From positions 3,162,001 through 3,226,000 of the forward strand of contig NZ_JAOBTQ010000001.1 in assembly GCF_033366695.1 (NCBI RefSeq): a stretch of 64,000 nt of DNA, written 5' to 3'. Shown one piece after another: positions 8,492 through 18,125 of the stretch. Below the pieces are notes generated by a model. That model was not told the origin of the DNA, ran no database searches, and saw only the letters and a program-made list of their open reading frames with translations. This DNA comes from Streptomyces sp. SCL15-4. Its GTDB lineage: Bacteria; Actinomycetota; Actinomycetes; Streptomycetales; Streptomycetaceae. The translations under genes and the position numbers were made by a program. Each line of letters starts with the position of its first letter. Position 1 is the first letter of the stretch.

Positions 8492-9417
8492 TGCTGCTTC
8501 GCCTCCTCGGCGGCGGTGATGGCCACGAACGCCTGCTCCAGACCGAGGCCGGCGACTTCGAGGTTGCGGGGGTAGAGGCCGAGGCCGTACAGGGCGTGCA
8601 CGGTGGCGTCGGCGTCGGCGGACTGGATGCGGACGGTCTGGCCCGCGACGTCGATCCGGGTGACGGACGGCAGGGCGCGCAGGGCGCTGTCGTCGATCGC
8701 TCCGGCCAGGTCGAAGGAGACGCGGCGGGCGCCCGCCCTGGCCTTGATCTCGGCGGCGGTGCCGTCGGCCAGCAGCCGGCCCCGGTGCAGCACCAGGACC
8801 CGGTCGGCGATGGCGTCGGCCTCTTCCAGGTAGTGGGTGGCGAACAGCACCGTACGGCCCTGGTCGGCCTGCTCGCGCATGGTGGCCCAGAACGCCTGGC
8901 GGGCGGAGACGTCCATGCCGGTGGTCGGCTCGTCCAGGATGATCAGGTCGCTGTCGCCGGCGGTGGCGAGGGCGAACCGGACCCGCTGCGCCTGGCCGCC
9001 GGACAGCTTGTCGACCTTGCGGTCGGCGATCTTGGTGATGCCCGCGCGCGCCAGCACGTCGGCGACCGGGTACGGCCGCGGGTGCAGGGAGCAGGCCAGC
9101 CCGACCAGTTCGGCGACGCCGACCCCGTCCATCAGCCCGCCGCTCTGCAGCATGGCCCCGACCCGGCCGGCCACGATGGCCTCGCGGGGACTGGTGCCGA
9201 ACAGGCTGACCGAGCCGCTGTCGGCGCTCTTCAGCCCGAGGAGCAGGTCGAGGGTGGTGGACTTGCCGGCCCCGTTCGGGCCGAGGAGGGCGACGGTCTC
9301 GCCCGGGTACAGCCGCAGCGAGAGGCCGTCCACGGCCCGCACGCTCCCGTACGTCTTGGTCACCTGGTCGAAGCCGACCACCGGGGTGGTGGCGGCCGGT
9401 ACCGCTGTCGTCGTCAT
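8488..9417 (-). CDS. ABC-2 transporter ATP-binding protein
   Basis: A 309-residue ATPase with Walker A GPNGAGKST, signature LSGGQAQRV, Walker B LIILDEPTTGMD and the switch His in FATHYLEEA. The C-terminal 80 residues form the accessory domain common in DrrA-type exporters. The ATG at 9417 (MTTTAV) is chosen; another in-frame ATG at 9426 has no better ribosome-binding site. First gene of a four-gene operon (ATPase, permease, histidine kinase, regulator) with three 4-bp overlaps. Positions 9427-9556 upstream hold no gene and probably carry its promoter. Confidence 0.88.
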   Translation of the reverse strand: MTTTAVPAATTPVVGFDQVTKTYGSVRAVDGLSLRLYPGETVALLGPNGAGKSTTLDLLLGLKSADSGSVSLFGTSPREAIVAGRVGAMLQSGGLMDGVGVAELVGLACSLHPRPYPVADVLARAGITKIADRKVDKLSGGQAQRVRFALATAGDSDLIILDEPTTGMDVSARQAFWATMREQADQGRTVLFATHYLEEADAIADRVLVLHRGRLLADGTAAEIKARAGARRVSFDLAGAIDDSALRALPSVTRIDVAGQTVRIQSADADATVHALYGLGLYPRNLEVAGLGLEQAFVAITAAEEAKQQ

Positions 9418-9556
9418 GGCACCCATGCTGGCGGCCCGGGCCGGGGCCGGGGCAGTGCCGTGGGTCCCGAGTGCCGGATGACAGATGTCACGGGCATCGG
9501 GTGACGGGCACGGCGCGGGGGCGCCTTCGCCGGTGGAGGCGCCCCCGGTGCGGTGA

Positions 9557-11962
9557 CTAACTGGGGTCGGTGTCGATGACCCCGACCCGGTTGGTCCTGC
9601 TCATCAGCGCCGGGCGCAGCGCGGCGTAGACGTCCTCGGGCGTGACGGGCGTCTTCTTGCCGGTGCCCCGGGTGATGAGCACCCCGTCGAACGCCTGGCC
9701 GTACAGCTCCTTGAGAGCGGTCAGGTCGGGCTTGTCGACCAGCTTGCCGTCGACCGCGGTGACCCGGAGGAACTTCCACAGCGAGTTCTGCGGGCTGAAC
9801 GGCACGGAGTGGGCCGGGTCGGTCTGCACGGACACCCGTCCCGACATGGCGGGCTCGGCGAACTCCTTCATCATCCGGTCGACCTCGGCGTTGGAGACCG
9901 TCGGCTGCCGGGTGGTGGTCGGCACGCCGACCGGGGTCGCGCTGCCCGTCTCCACCAGCGCGCGGTAGGCCTGTTCGACGGCCTTGGTGGACCGGTCGGC
10001 GTCGACGGCCCGGCCCGCCTTGCCGTAGACGGGCACCGCCTTGCCGGACTTGAACTCGATGGTGCCGTCGGCGGCCGAGCCCGCGCCCGAACCGCCGCCG
10101 GCCTGCCGGAGCGCGGCGTGCAGCTTCTCCTCGTCCACCGGCATGACCGGGGCGACCACACGTTTCTGCCCGAAGAGGGAGCCGACGACGTGGACCGGGT
10201 TGTAGTCGCTGTGCGCGGCTTCGCTGACGGTGGCCTGGTAGTCGAACTGCAGGCCCGCGTTCTCCGGGGTGAGGGAGACGGTCTTGCCGCCGACGGCGAG
10301 CTTCAGCGGCTTGTCGACCCGCTCGCCGAAGGCGTCGTCCAGCTTCTTGACGGCGTCGTCGCGGGTGCCGCCGCCGATGTCCACGCCGAGCACGGTGGTG
10401 CCCTTGGGCACGTCGGTGCGGTTCATCAGCAGCCCGGCGCCGTAGGCACCGCCCGCGGCGACGACCACGGCGGCGACGAGCAGCATGAACTTGCTGCGGC
10501 CCTTCTTCTTCGGCTTGGCCGCCTTGGCCGCCTTGGGCGCCGGGGCCGGCTCGGGCTTCGGCTTGGGCGCGGCGGGCGCCGCCGGGCCGCCCGAGGCGGC
10601 GTCGAACGGCGAGCCGCCCGCGCCGGGGACCACCGGCATCCCGCTGGTGACGGTCTGTCCGGAGACGTTGCCCGCGGCCGGGGAGCGGTAGCCGGGCGTG
10701 CCCGGCTCGGGGGCCGGCTTCTGCGGGGTGAGGATCGCGGTGTCGTCGCTGAGCCCGCCGCCGGGGCCACGGCCGCCCGGGTGCGCGCCCGGGCCGGCCG
10801 GGCCCGCGCCGGGGCCGGTGAGGTCCGTGAGCGCGCTGCGCGGGGCGCCCCGGCCGGTGCGGCCGGCGCCCGAGGGGCCGTCGAAGGGCTCGCCGGGCCG
10901 TCCGCCGGGGCTGCCCGCGCCGGGCCGCGGCACGAGGGTGCCGTCGCCGGTGACCGGGCCGCCGGTGGGACCGGCCGGGCCCTGCGGCCCGCCGGGGCCG
11001 CCCTGTCCGCCGGGCCCGTTGAAGCCGCTGGCGCCGCCGGGGCCGCCCAGGCCGGTGAAGTCGCCGGCGCCGCCGTGCGCGGGGGCACCGCCCGCCGGGC
11101 CGCCGTAGCCGTCGTGTCCGTTCCCGCCCGCCGGTCCGGCGCCGACGCCGTCCTGGCCGCCGTGGGCCGGGCGGTCCTCGGAGAAGTACGGCAGATCGTC
11201 GCGGCGGGACTCGCCGGCACCGGGGGCGCCGGACTCGGGGCCGGGGCGGGAGCCGCCGCCCAGCGGGCCCGCGGTCAGCGCCTCGGTCACGTCGAAGGAA
11301 CCGGTGCCGCCGCCGTGGCCCGGGGCGACGGGGCCGCCGGTGGCACCGGGCAGGCCCTTGCCGTTCGTGCCGCCGGAGCGGACGCCCGGCACGCTCATGG
11401 AGCCGACCACACCGCCGGGACGGCCGCCGGGGCGCGCGCCGGTGGCACCGGCCGCGCCGGACACACCCGGACCACTCGCACGGGGGCCCGCCGGGGAAGG
11501 GGCCGGGGCGGCGGAGGCGCCGGGGATCCCGGCGCCGTTGGTGCCGCCGCCCGGGCCGCCCTTGGGGGCGCCGGCCTTGCGGGGCGCGAACCAGTCGCTG
11601 GTCTTCTCCTCCGCCTGGCCGGCGGCCTCGGCCGGGGCCTCGGCGGTGCCGTCGGCGGCGGGCGTCCGGTCGGCGGCGTGCCGCGGTTCGGCGGTGGGCG
11701 TCTCGTCCCCGGCGCCCTCGCCGTCCCCGACGGTCTTGCGCACGACGACCGGCGGGATGGGCCGGGACCCGGGGATGTTGATCCGGATCCGGGTCGTCAG
11801 CGTGGTCTCGGTCTTCTTCTCGTCCGGCCGCGTGCCCGAACGGCCCGCGCCCGTACCGTCGTCGGAAGCCAGGGGGGTCCCGTACGGCGGTGTGCCGGAG
11901 GGGTACGCGGCTCCGCCGCGCCCGTCGGGCCCGGAGGACGGAGTGTCAGTTTCACGACTCAA
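9557..11962 (-). CDS. Anchored peptidoglycan-binding-like protein with collagen-like arm
   Basis: An 801-residue protein in three parts. Residues 1 to about 480 are low in complexity, rich in Gly, Pro and Ala, with collagen-like GGPGG/GPxG runs. A basic stretch (KAAKAAKPKKKGRSK) precedes one membrane segment near 490-512 (MLLVAAVVVAAGGAYGAGLL). The C-terminal 290 residues contain the PG_binding_4/YoaR-like pattern TTVLGVDIGGGTRDDAVKKL and repeated GGKTVSL. Topology puts the Gly/Pro arm inside and the domain outside. The TTG start at 11962 is preceded by GGGAGAA. Near-100% G/C at third positions supports this strand. Probably a cell-wall or division factor; no VanW-type catalytic motif was identified. 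Confidence 0.75.
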   Translation of the reverse strand: MSRETDTPSSGPDGRGGAAYPSGTPPYGTPLASDDGTGAGRSGTRPDEKKTETTLTTRIRINIPGSRPIPPVVVRKTVGDGEGAGDETPTAEPRHAADRTPAADGTAEAPAEAAGQAEEKTSDWFAPRKAGAPKGGPGGGTNGAGIPGASAAPAPSPAGPRASGPGVSGAAGATGARPGGRPGGVVGSMSVPGVRSGGTNGKGLPGATGGPVAPGHGGGTGSFDVTEALTAGPLGGGSRPGPESGAPGAGESRRDDLPYFSEDRPAHGGQDGVGAGPAGGNGHDGYGGPAGGAPAHGGAGDFTGLGGPGGASGFNGPGGQGGPGGPQGPAGPTGGPVTGDGTLVPRPGAGSPGGRPGEPFDGPSGAGRTGRGAPRSALTDLTGPGAGPAGPGAHPGGRGPGGGLSDDTAILTPQKPAPEPGTPGYRSPAAGNVSGQTVTSGMPVVPGAGGSPFDAASGGPAAPAAPKPKPEPAPAPKAAKAAKPKKKGRSKFMLLVAAVVVAAGGAYGAGLLMNRTDVPKGTTVLGVDIGGGTRDDAVKKLDDAFGERVDKPLKLAVGGKTVSLTPENAGLQFDYQATVSEAAHSDYNPVHVVGSLFGQKRVVAPVMPVDEEKLHAALRQAGGGSGAGSAADGTIEFKSGKAVPVYGKAGRAVDADRSTKAVEQAYRALVETGSATPVGVPTTTRQPTVSNAEVDRMMKEFAEPAMSGRVSVQTDPAHSVPFSPQNSLWKFLRVTAVDGKLVDKPDLTALKELYGQAFDGVLITRGTGKKTPVTPEDVYAALRPALMSRTNRVGVIDTDPS

Positions 11963-12120
11963 GGCAGGTTCTCCCGGTTGGCTCCGCCGCCCTTACGACC
12001 TGACTGCTCGGGCGGCTCGGCGGCGCGCACCACCATACTGGCCGCTTCTGACGCGTATCCCATGACCGCTGAGGAAACCCACACCGGACTCCCACGTGCG
12101 CGGCACGGCGAAGTGGTACG

Positions 12121-12537
12121 TCACTTGCCAAGTCGGGCGGAGCCGCCGCCGGGTTGCCGTCCGGCGCCGACGGTGGCACAGATCACAGCCACGGCCATGC
12201 CGCCGAGCAGGAAGAGATAGGAGCCGGCGCCCGCGCCGAACAGGAAGTCGCCTTCCGGGCGCGCGGTGGTGAGCAGCACGACGGCGACGATCCAGCCCGC
12301 GGCCGGCGCGACCGCGCCGCCACGGCCGCGGGTGGCGTACGCGCCGCCGAGGAAGAGGCCGGCGGCGCCGGCGAGGGCGAGCAGCAGCCCGCCGGGGAAC
12401 CAGGCGCCTTGCAGCAGGGCGCCGGCCACGGCCACGACCGCGCCGAGCAGGAACAGGCCGGTGAGGGCGGCGGCCCGGCCGGGCGTGGGCGGGCGCAGCG
12501 GCCGGGCGAGCGGCGAGCCCGGTCCGCCGGCGCTCAT
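12121..12537 (-). CDS. Small four-helix membrane protein downstream of mshB
   Basis: A 138-residue protein with four hydrophobic segments (for example [19 protein letters not shown] and [21 protein letters not shown]). Its ATG overlaps the mshB stop as ATGA, so the two are co-translated. It resembles the actinobacterial DUF6113 family, which I recall as commonly encoded next to mshB. No catalytic motif is visible. A role linked to mycothiol synthesis is only inferred from position. Confidence 0.7.
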   Translation of the reverse strand: MSAGGPGSPLARPLRPPTPGRAAALTGLFLLGAVVAVAGALLQGAWFPGGLLLALAGAAGLFLGGAYATRGRGGAVAPAAGWIVAVVLLTTARPEGDFLFGAGAGSYLFLLGGMAVAVICATVGAGRQPGGGSARLGK

Positions 12538-13403
12538 GACGCCTCCTCGCCGCCGGCGGTCTCGACGCCCGCGAAGAGGTCGGTCTCGCCGCGCTCGCCC
12601 GTGCCGCGCACCAATTCGTAGTACTCGGTGGTGAACAGGGGCTGGGCGAGGGCGTTGGAGAGCGCGAAGTACGGCTCGGCGACCTCGACCTGGGTGGCGT
12701 GGGCGCGCATCGCGGCGGCCTTGGCGGCGGCGTACGCGGTGCCGTCGACCGCGGTGGTGATCCGCTCGTCGTCGACCACGCCGGGCACGTCGGCCACGGC
12801 AGCGCTCTTGTCGAACGGCAGGGTGTCCAGCTCGTCCTGGAGGCGGGCGAAGGCGGCCTCGGCGACGGAGCGCGGGACGCGGTTCCAGTAGACCTTGGCG
12901 ACGCGGTGGCCGCGCCCGGCCGCGAGGTCGACGGCGCGCATGGCGACGCGGTGGGCCTGGACGTGGTCCGGGTGGCCGTAGCCGCCGTTGTCGTCGTAGG
13001 TCACGAGGACCTGCGGGCGGACCTGGAGGATCACGTCGGCGAGGTGGCCGGCGGCCTCGTCCACGTCGGCCTGCCAGAAACAGCCGGGGTCGTCGTTGTC
13101 GGCCGTGCCGGTCATCCCGGAGTCGCCGTAGCGCCCGGCGCCGCCGAGCAGCCGGCCGTCGGTGACGCCGAGCGCGGCGAGGGCCGCGCCCAGCTCGCCG
13201 CGCCGGTGCGTGCCCAGCGCGGCGCCCGTCAGATGCCGCAGCGGCGGCGGGATGACCTCGCCGCGCTCGCCCAGGGTGCAGGTGACCAGGGTCACGTGCA
13301 CGCCCTCGGCCGCGTACCTGGCCATGGTCGCGCCGTTGTTGATCGACTCGTCGTCCGGGTGCGCGTGCACCAGCAGCAGACGCCGCGCGGGCAGTTCCGT
13401 CAT
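12534..13403 (-). CDS. mshB: GlcNAc-Ins deacetylase of mycothiol synthesis
   Basis: A 289-residue LmbE-fold zinc deacetylase. It removes acetate from 1-D-myo-inosityl-2-acetamido-2-deoxy-glucopyranoside to give GlcN-Ins, the substrate for cysteine ligation by MshC. The zinc motif AHPDDES is at residues 14-20 (His, Asp and Asp/Glu) and the third ligand is in [22 protein letters not shown] and [11 protein letters not shown] also match MshB rather than the paralogous Mca, which works on mycothiol conjugates. ATG start at 13403. A small membrane protein overlaps its 3' end. Mycothiol genes mark an actinomycete. Confidence 0.92.
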   Translation of the reverse strand: MTELPARRLLLVHAHPDDESINNGATMARYAAEGVHVTLVTCTLGERGEVIPPPLRHLTGAALGTHRRGELGAALAALGVTDGRLLGGAGRYGDSGMTGTADNDDPGCFWQADVDEAAGHLADVILQVRPQVLVTYDDNGGYGHPDHVQAHRVAMRAVDLAAGRGHRVAKVYWNRVPRSVAEAAFARLQDELDTLPFDKSAAVADVPGVVDDERITTAVDGTAYAAAKAAAMRAHATQVEVAEPYFALSNALAQPLFTTEYYELVRGTGERGETDLFAGVETAGGEEAS

Positions 13404-13452
13404 GGCACCACCCTACGAGGTCACCGCACCGCCTCCCGGCGACACCGGCCCG

Positions 13453-13647
13453 TCAGAACTTGATGCTGCCGATCATGCCGGCGACGTTGGTCGTCAGCTC
13501 TCTGATCGTGGGCGCGATGGTCGAGGAGGCGAGATAGAAGCCGAGCAGGATGCAGACGACGGCATGGCCGCCCTTCAGCCCTGACTTCTTGATCAGCAGG
13601 AAGACGATGATCGCCAGCAGCACCACCGCCGAAATCGAGAGTGCCAC
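13453..13647 (-). CDS. 64-residue two-helix membrane protein
   Basis: A short protein with two hydrophobic helices (ALSISAVVLLAIIVFLLI and GHAVVCILLGFYLASSTIAP) linked by the basic KKSGLKGG, and a soluble tail ending IGSIKF. The GTG at 13647 follows an excellent ribosome-binding site, GGAGGTGA, which makes this a convincing small gene. It lies 49 bp upstream of mshB on the same strand. I do not recognise the family. Holin-like topology is possible, but nothing proves it. Confidence 0.7.
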   Translation of the reverse strand: MALSISAVVLLAIIVFLLIKKSGLKGGHAVVCILLGFYLASSTIAPTIRELTTNVAGMIGSIKF

Positions 13648-13822
13648 GGCGGCTCACCTCCAAAGATCCCAGGGACGCGGCGGGTTCCAGATCAGTTGAG
13701 CAAATCCATGCAGGAGCAAGCGGGTTCATACCCACACAGCGGTAGTGATCATAACTATCCGTGTGCGCGCATCGCTCGGCGCACAGCCGCACAAGGGGGC
13801 GCATGGCCAATATGGTCGGGGT

Positions 13823-15952
13823 ATGACGAACGAGGCTGACTCCTTCCCCCGCCGGCACGCCCGGACGCAGCGGTTCACGCTCGGCGCGCCGCGCGCGTTC
13901 ACGGTGGCGCCCGACGGCACGCGTGTCGCGTTCCTGCGTTCCGGCTCGGGCACCGACCGGGCCAACTCCCTGTGGGTTCTGGATCTTCCGGGCGGCACCG
14001 AGCGCCTGGCGGCCGATCCCGCGGCGCTGCTCGGGGGCGCCCGCGAAGAGCTGTCGGCCGAGGAGCGGGCCCGCCGCGAACGGAGCCGCGAGGGCGGTGC
14101 CGGCATCGTCGGTTATGCCACCGACACTTCCGTGGAGTTGGCGTCCTTCGCCTTGTCAGGGCGGCTTTTCACGGCGGAGCTGCGGGCCGGGACGGCGCGC
14201 GAGCTGACCGTGCCGGGGCCGGTGATCGACCCTCGTCCGGCTCCGGACGGACGGCATGTCGCCTACGTCTGCGGAGGCGCGCTGCGGGTGGTGGGCGCCG
14301 AGGGGGACGGCGACCGGGCGCTGGCCGAGCCGGAGTCGGCGGAGGTCTCCTACGGGCTCGCGGAGTTCGTCGCGGCCGAGGAGATGGCGCGTTCGCGGGG
14401 CTTCTGGTGGGCTCCGACGTCGGACCGGCTGCTCGTGGCGCGCGTGGACGACACGCCGGTACAGAGGTGGTGGATCGCCGATCCGGCCCGACCGGAACGT
14501 GAGCCACACAACATCCGCTACCCGGCGGCGGGCACCCCCAACGCGGACGTACAGCTGTTCGTCTACGGCCTGGACGGGAGCCGCACGGAGGTCCTCTGGG
14601 ACCGGGCGCGCTATCCGTATCTGGCACGAGTGCACTGGTCAGAGGCGGGTGCGCCGCTGCTGCTGGTGCAGGCGCGGGACCAGCGCAGCCAGCTGTTCCT
14701 GGCCGCGGACCCGGATTCCGGGGCCACGCGGATGGTGCACGCCGACGAGGACCCAGATTGGCTGGAACTTTTCGCCGGTGTGCCCTGCTGGAGCCCCTCC
14801 GGGCAGCTTGTCCGCATCGCGGACGAGGGCGGCGCACGGGTGCTGACGGTCGGCGAACGGCCGCTGACCAGCGGGCAGTTGCACATTCGTGCGGTTCTGG
14901 ACGTGGGTTCGCGTGACGTATTGGTTTCCGCCTCTTCCGGTCCGGAGGCCGCGGAGCCGGAAATTGGCGAAGTTCACGTGTACAGGGTGAACGAGTTGGG
15001 TGTGGAACGCGTGTCGGAGGAGCCCGGTGTGCACGCGGCGGTGCGCTCCGCGGGCGTCACCGTCCTGGTGTCCGCGGCCCTGGACCGGCCCGGCAGCCGG
15101 GTCCGGGTGCTGTGCGACGGGAAGCCGGCGGCCACGGTCCGGTCGTTCGCCGAGGACCCGGGCCTGCCGGTGCGGGTGACGCTCACCGAGGGGGGCGCAC
15201 GCCGAATCCCATGCGCCGTGCTTATGCCTCGGGACTACCCCGGTGACACTCCCCTGCCGGTCCTCCTCGACCCCTACGGCGGTCCGCACGGCCAGCGGGT
15301 GGTGGCCGCGCACAACGCCCACCTCACCTCGCAGTGGTTCGCCGACCAGGGTTTCGCGGTGATCGTCGCCGACGGCCGGGGCACCCCGGGCCGCTCTCCG
15401 GGCTGGGAGAAGGCGATCCGGGACGACGTGGCGGCGGTGGTGCTCCAGGACCAGGTCGACGCGCTGCACGCGCTCGCCGAGCGGTACCCGCTGGACCTGG
15501 ACCGGGTGGCGATCCGGGGCTGGTCCTTCGGCGGCTATCTGGCGGCGCTGGCGGTGCTGCGCCGCCCGGACGTCTTCCACGCGGCGGTGGTCGGCGCGCC
15601 CGTCACCGACCTCAGGCTCTACGACACCCACTACCAGGAGCGCTACCTCGGCGACCCGGGCGAGCAGCCGGAGGTCTACCGCCGCAACTCGGTGATCGAC
15701 GACACGGGCCTGGTCGACCCGGCCGCGCCGCACCGCCCGATGATGGTGATCCACGGCCTGGCGGACGACAACGTCGTGGTCGCCCACTCGCTGCGGCTGT
15801 CCTCCGCGCTGCTGGCCGCCGGCCGGCCGCACGAGGTGCTGCCGCTGTCCGGGGTCACCCACATGACCCCGCAGGAGACCGTCGCCGAGAACCTGCTCCG
15901 CCTCCAGCTGGACTTCCTCCGGCGCTCCCTGCCTCCGGTGAGGCGCCCGTGA
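13823..15952 (+). CDS. S9-family prolyl oligopeptidase/DPP IV-like peptidase
   Basis: A 709-residue serine peptidase with no signal peptide, so probably cytoplasmic. The N-terminal 450 residues form a beta-propeller-like region (DPP IV N-terminal type, with PDGRHVAYVCGG and WSPSGQLVRIAD). The C-terminal alpha/beta hydrolase domain has the nucleophile S568 in GWSFGG, acid D648/D649 in GLADDNV and H680 in GVTHMTP. It would trim dipeptides or cut short peptides after Pro, which fits a neighbourhood full of peptide importers. The ATG at 13823 gives the usual N-terminus; an open stretch to 13745 lacks a ribosome-binding site. The stop is followed by a strong hairpin. Confidence 0.88.
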   Translation: MTNEADSFPRRHARTQRFTLGAPRAFTVAPDGTRVAFLRSGSGTDRANSLWVLDLPGGTERLAADPAALLGGAREELSAEERARRERSREGGAGIVGYATDTSVELASFALSGRLFTAELRAGTARELTVPGPVIDPRPAPDGRHVAYVCGGALRVVGAEGDGDRALAEPESAEVSYGLAEFVAAEEMARSRGFWWAPTSDRLLVARVDDTPVQRWWIADPARPEREPHNIRYPAAGTPNADVQLFVYGLDGSRTEVLWDRARYPYLARVHWSEAGAPLLLVQARDQRSQLFLAADPDSGATRMVHADEDPDWLELFAGVPCWSPSGQLVRIADEGGARVLTVGERPLTSGQLHIRAVLDVGSRDVLVSASSGPEAAEPEIGEVHVYRVNELGVERVSEEPGVHAAVRSAGVTVLVSAALDRPGSRVRVLCDGKPAATVRSFAEDPGLPVRVTLTEGGARRIPCAVLMPRDYPGDTPLPVLLDPYGGPHGQRVVAAHNAHLTSQWFADQGFAVIVADGRGTPGRSPGWEKAIRDDVAAVVLQDQVDALHALAERYPLDLDRVAIRGWSFGGYLAALAVLRRPDVFHAAVVGAPVTDLRLYDTHYQERYLGDPGEQPEVYRRNSVIDDTGLVDPAAPHRPMMVIHGLADDNVVVAHSLRLSSALLAAGRPHEVLPLSGVTHMTPQETVAENLLRLQLDFLRRSLPPVRRP

Positions 15953-16041
15953 ACACCCGTAACACACAGGCAACTTCGCGGAAGCGGTACCGATATACGG
16001 ACACGGCAGCCTGAACTGCGTACGGCCGTGCGGGTGCCGTA

Positions 16042-16077
16042 AACGGGCCGGGGTGCACCTTGTCACCCCGGCCCGTT
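16042..16077. terminator. Bidirectional hairpin terminator
   Basis: A perfect 14-bp inverted repeat (aacgggccggggtg / caccccggcccgtt) with an 8-base loop lies between the convergent peptidase gene and the last gene of the first importer operon. Confidence 0.8.
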
Positions 16078-16092
16078 CCCGTTCCCGTTCCC

Positions 16093-17151
16093 TCAAGGCT
16101 CCCCGGGCGGAACCGCTCCCGGCGCGGAGCCCCCGGCCGGCCCGGCCTCCTCGGCGAAGTGACAGGCCGACGGGTGGGCCACGGGCCCGGGAGCGTCCCG
16201 GAACGCGGCCGGCACCGCCAGCGCCGGCACCTCCCGCGCGCACCGCTCGCGCGCCTTCCAGCAGCGGGTGCGGAAGCGGCACCCGGAGGGCACGGCCGTC
16301 GGCGAGGGCACGTCCCCGGTGAGGATGATCCGCTCGCGCCGGTCGCGGGCGGCCGGGTCGGGCACGGGCACGGCGGAGAGCAGGGCCTGGGTGTAGGGGT
16401 GGGTCGGGTGGTCGTAGATCGCGTCGCCGGGTCCGCTCTCCACGATCCGGCCCAGGTACATCACCCCGACCCGGTCCGAGAGGTGCCGCACCACCGACAG
16501 GTCGTGCGCGATGAAGACGTACGCGAGGCCGAACTCCGCCTGGAGCCGGGCCAGCAGGTTGACCACCTGGGCCTGGACCGAGACGTCGAGGGCGGACACC
16601 GGCTCGTCGGCGACCACGACCTCGGGCCGCAGCGCCAGCGCCCGGGCGATGCCGATGCGCTGGCGCTGTCCGCCGGAGAACTGGTGCGGGTAGCGGTTCG
16701 CGTACTCCGGGTCGAGCCCGACCACGTCCAGCAGCTCCCGCACCCGGCGCCGCCGGTCGCCCTTCGGGGCCACCTCAGGGTGGATCTCGTACGGCTCCCC
16801 GACGATGTCCCCGACCGTCATCCGGGGGTTGAGCGAGGTGTAGGGGTCCTGGAAGACCATCTGGATGCTGCGGCGCACGGCCTTCAGCGCCCGGCCGGAC
16901 AGCCCGGTGACGTCCTCGCCCTTGAACCTGACGGTGCCGGCCGTCGGGCGCTCCAGATGGCACAGCAGCCGGGCCACCGTCGACTTGCCGCACCCCGACT
17001 CGCCGACCAGGCCGAGCGTCTCGCCGCGGCCGAGCGCGAAGTCGACGCCGTCGACCGCCTTCACCGCGCCGCTCTGCCGGCGCCGGAGCACGCCCCGGGT
17101 GAGGGGGTAGTGCTTGACCAGACCGGTCGCCTCCAGGATCGGCTCAGCCAC
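16093..17151 (-). CDS. Peptide ABC importer ATPase, DppF/OppF type (cluster 1)
   Basis: A 352-residue ATPase with Walker A GESGCGKS, signature [17 protein letters not shown], Walker [14 protein letters not shown]-loop [19 protein letters not shown], and the C-terminal oligopeptide-transporter domain with [14 protein letters not shown]. These Cys may carry the Fe-S-like site described in some Dpp/Opp ATPases. It powers uptake with the DppD-like partner upstream, whose stop it overlaps by 8 bp. Last gene of the five-gene cluster 21652-16093. Peptide or dipeptide is the likely substrate. Confidence 0.9.
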   Translation of the reverse strand: MAEPILEATGLVKHYPLTRGVLRRRQSGAVKAVDGVDFALGRGETLGLVGESGCGKSTVARLLCHLERPTAGTVRFKGEDVTGLSGRALKAVRRSIQMVFQDPYTSLNPRMTVGDIVGEPYEIHPEVAPKGDRRRRVRELLDVVGLDPEYANRYPHQFSGGQRQRIGIARALALRPEVVVADEPVSALDVSVQAQVVNLLARLQAEFGLAYVFIAHDLSVVRHLSDRVGVMYLGRIVESGPGDAIYDHPTHPYTQALLSAVPVPDPAARDRRERIILTGDVPSPTAVPSGCRFRTRCWKARERCAREVPALAVPAAFRDAPGPVAHPSACHFAEEAGPAGGSAPGAVPPGEP

Positions 17152-18118
17152 CGAGGCACTCCCTCCAGAAGTGGCAGGCGCTGCCCCGGCCGCCGGGCAC
17201 CTCGTACAGCGGGGGCACGTCGGTACGGCACACCTCCCGGGCCATCGGGCAGCGCGGGTGGAAGGAGCAGCCGGGCGGGACGCGCGTGAGGTTCGGCGGC
17301 AGGCCCTTGATGGCGTACAGCTCCCGGCCCTTGCGGTCCAGGCGGGGCACGGAGTCGAGCAGGCCGCGGGTGTAGGGGTGGGCCGGGGCCCGGTAGAGGT
17401 CGCGCACGGGCGCGGACTCGACGATCCTCCCGGCGTACATCACCGCGATCCGGTCGGCGACGTCCGCGACGACGCCGAGGTCGTGGGTGATCAGGATCAG
17501 TCCCATGCGGTACTCGCGGCGCAGCTCCGCGAGCAGGTCCATGACCTGGGCCTGGACCGTGACGTCCAGGGCGGTGGTGGGCTCGTCGGCGATGACGAGC
17601 GCCGGCCGCAGCGCCAGCGCCATCGCGATCATGACGCGCTGGCGCATACCGCCGGAGAACTGGTGCGGGTAGTCGCGCACCCGCTGGGCCGCCGCCGGGA
17701 TGCGCACCCGGTCCATCAGCTCCACCGCCCGGGCCCGCGCGTCCCTGCGGGACATCCCCCGGTGCACCACGAACATCTCGCCGAGCTGGTCCCCGACGGT
17801 GAGCACCGGGTTGAGGGCCGACAGCGCGTCCTGGAAGATCATCGCCATGGCGGCGCCGCGGATCCCGCGCCGCTCCCGCTCCTTCAGCGCCAGCAGGTCC
17901 CGCCCCTGGAACAGGACGCGCCCGCCGGTGATCCGGCCGGGCGGGGTGTCGAGGATGCCCATCACGGCCTGCGCGGTGACGGACTTGCCGGACCCGGACT
18001 CGCCGAGCACGGCCAGCGTCTCGCCCGCGTCCACCGTGCAGTCGACCCCGTCGACGGCTCGGGCGACCCCGTCCCGGGTCCGGAACTCCACGCGCAGGTC
18101 GCGCACTTCGAGCAGCAC
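17144..18118 (-). CDS. Peptide ABC importer ATPase, DppD/OppD type (cluster 1)
   Basis: A 324-residue ATPase (Walker A GESGSGKS, signature [17 protein letters not shown], Walker [14 protein letters not shown]-loop [22 protein letters not shown]). The C-terminal [14 protein letters not shown] is the family's Cys-containing tail. It starts 7 bp after the permease stop, in a tight operon. Sequence differs clearly from the D-type ATPases of the two facing clusters, so cluster 1 is an older, separate system. Confidence 0.9.
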   Translation of the reverse strand: MLLEVRDLRVEFRTRDGVARAVDGVDCTVDAGETLAVLGESGSGKSVTAQAVMGILDTPPGRITGGRVLFQGRDLLALKERERRGIRGAAMAMIFQDALSALNPVLTVGDQLGEMFVVHRGMSRRDARARAVELMDRVRIPAAAQRVRDYPHQFSGGMRQRVMIAMALALRPALVIADEPTTALDVTVQAQVMDLLAELRREYRMGLILITHDLGVVADVADRIAVMYAGRIVESAPVRDLYRAPAHPYTRGLLDSVPRLDRKGRELYAIKGLPPNLTRVPPGCSFHPRCPMAREVCRTDVPPLYEVPGGRGSACHFWRECLGG

Positions 18119-18125
18119 GGCACCA

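Noticed and set aside
9809..12220. An 803-codon plus-strand frame opposite the Gly/Pro-rich protein.
   Set aside because: The minus-strand gene has a membrane helix and a folded domain; the plus-strand product is low in complexity throughout, as expected for antisense of GGC/CCG repeats.
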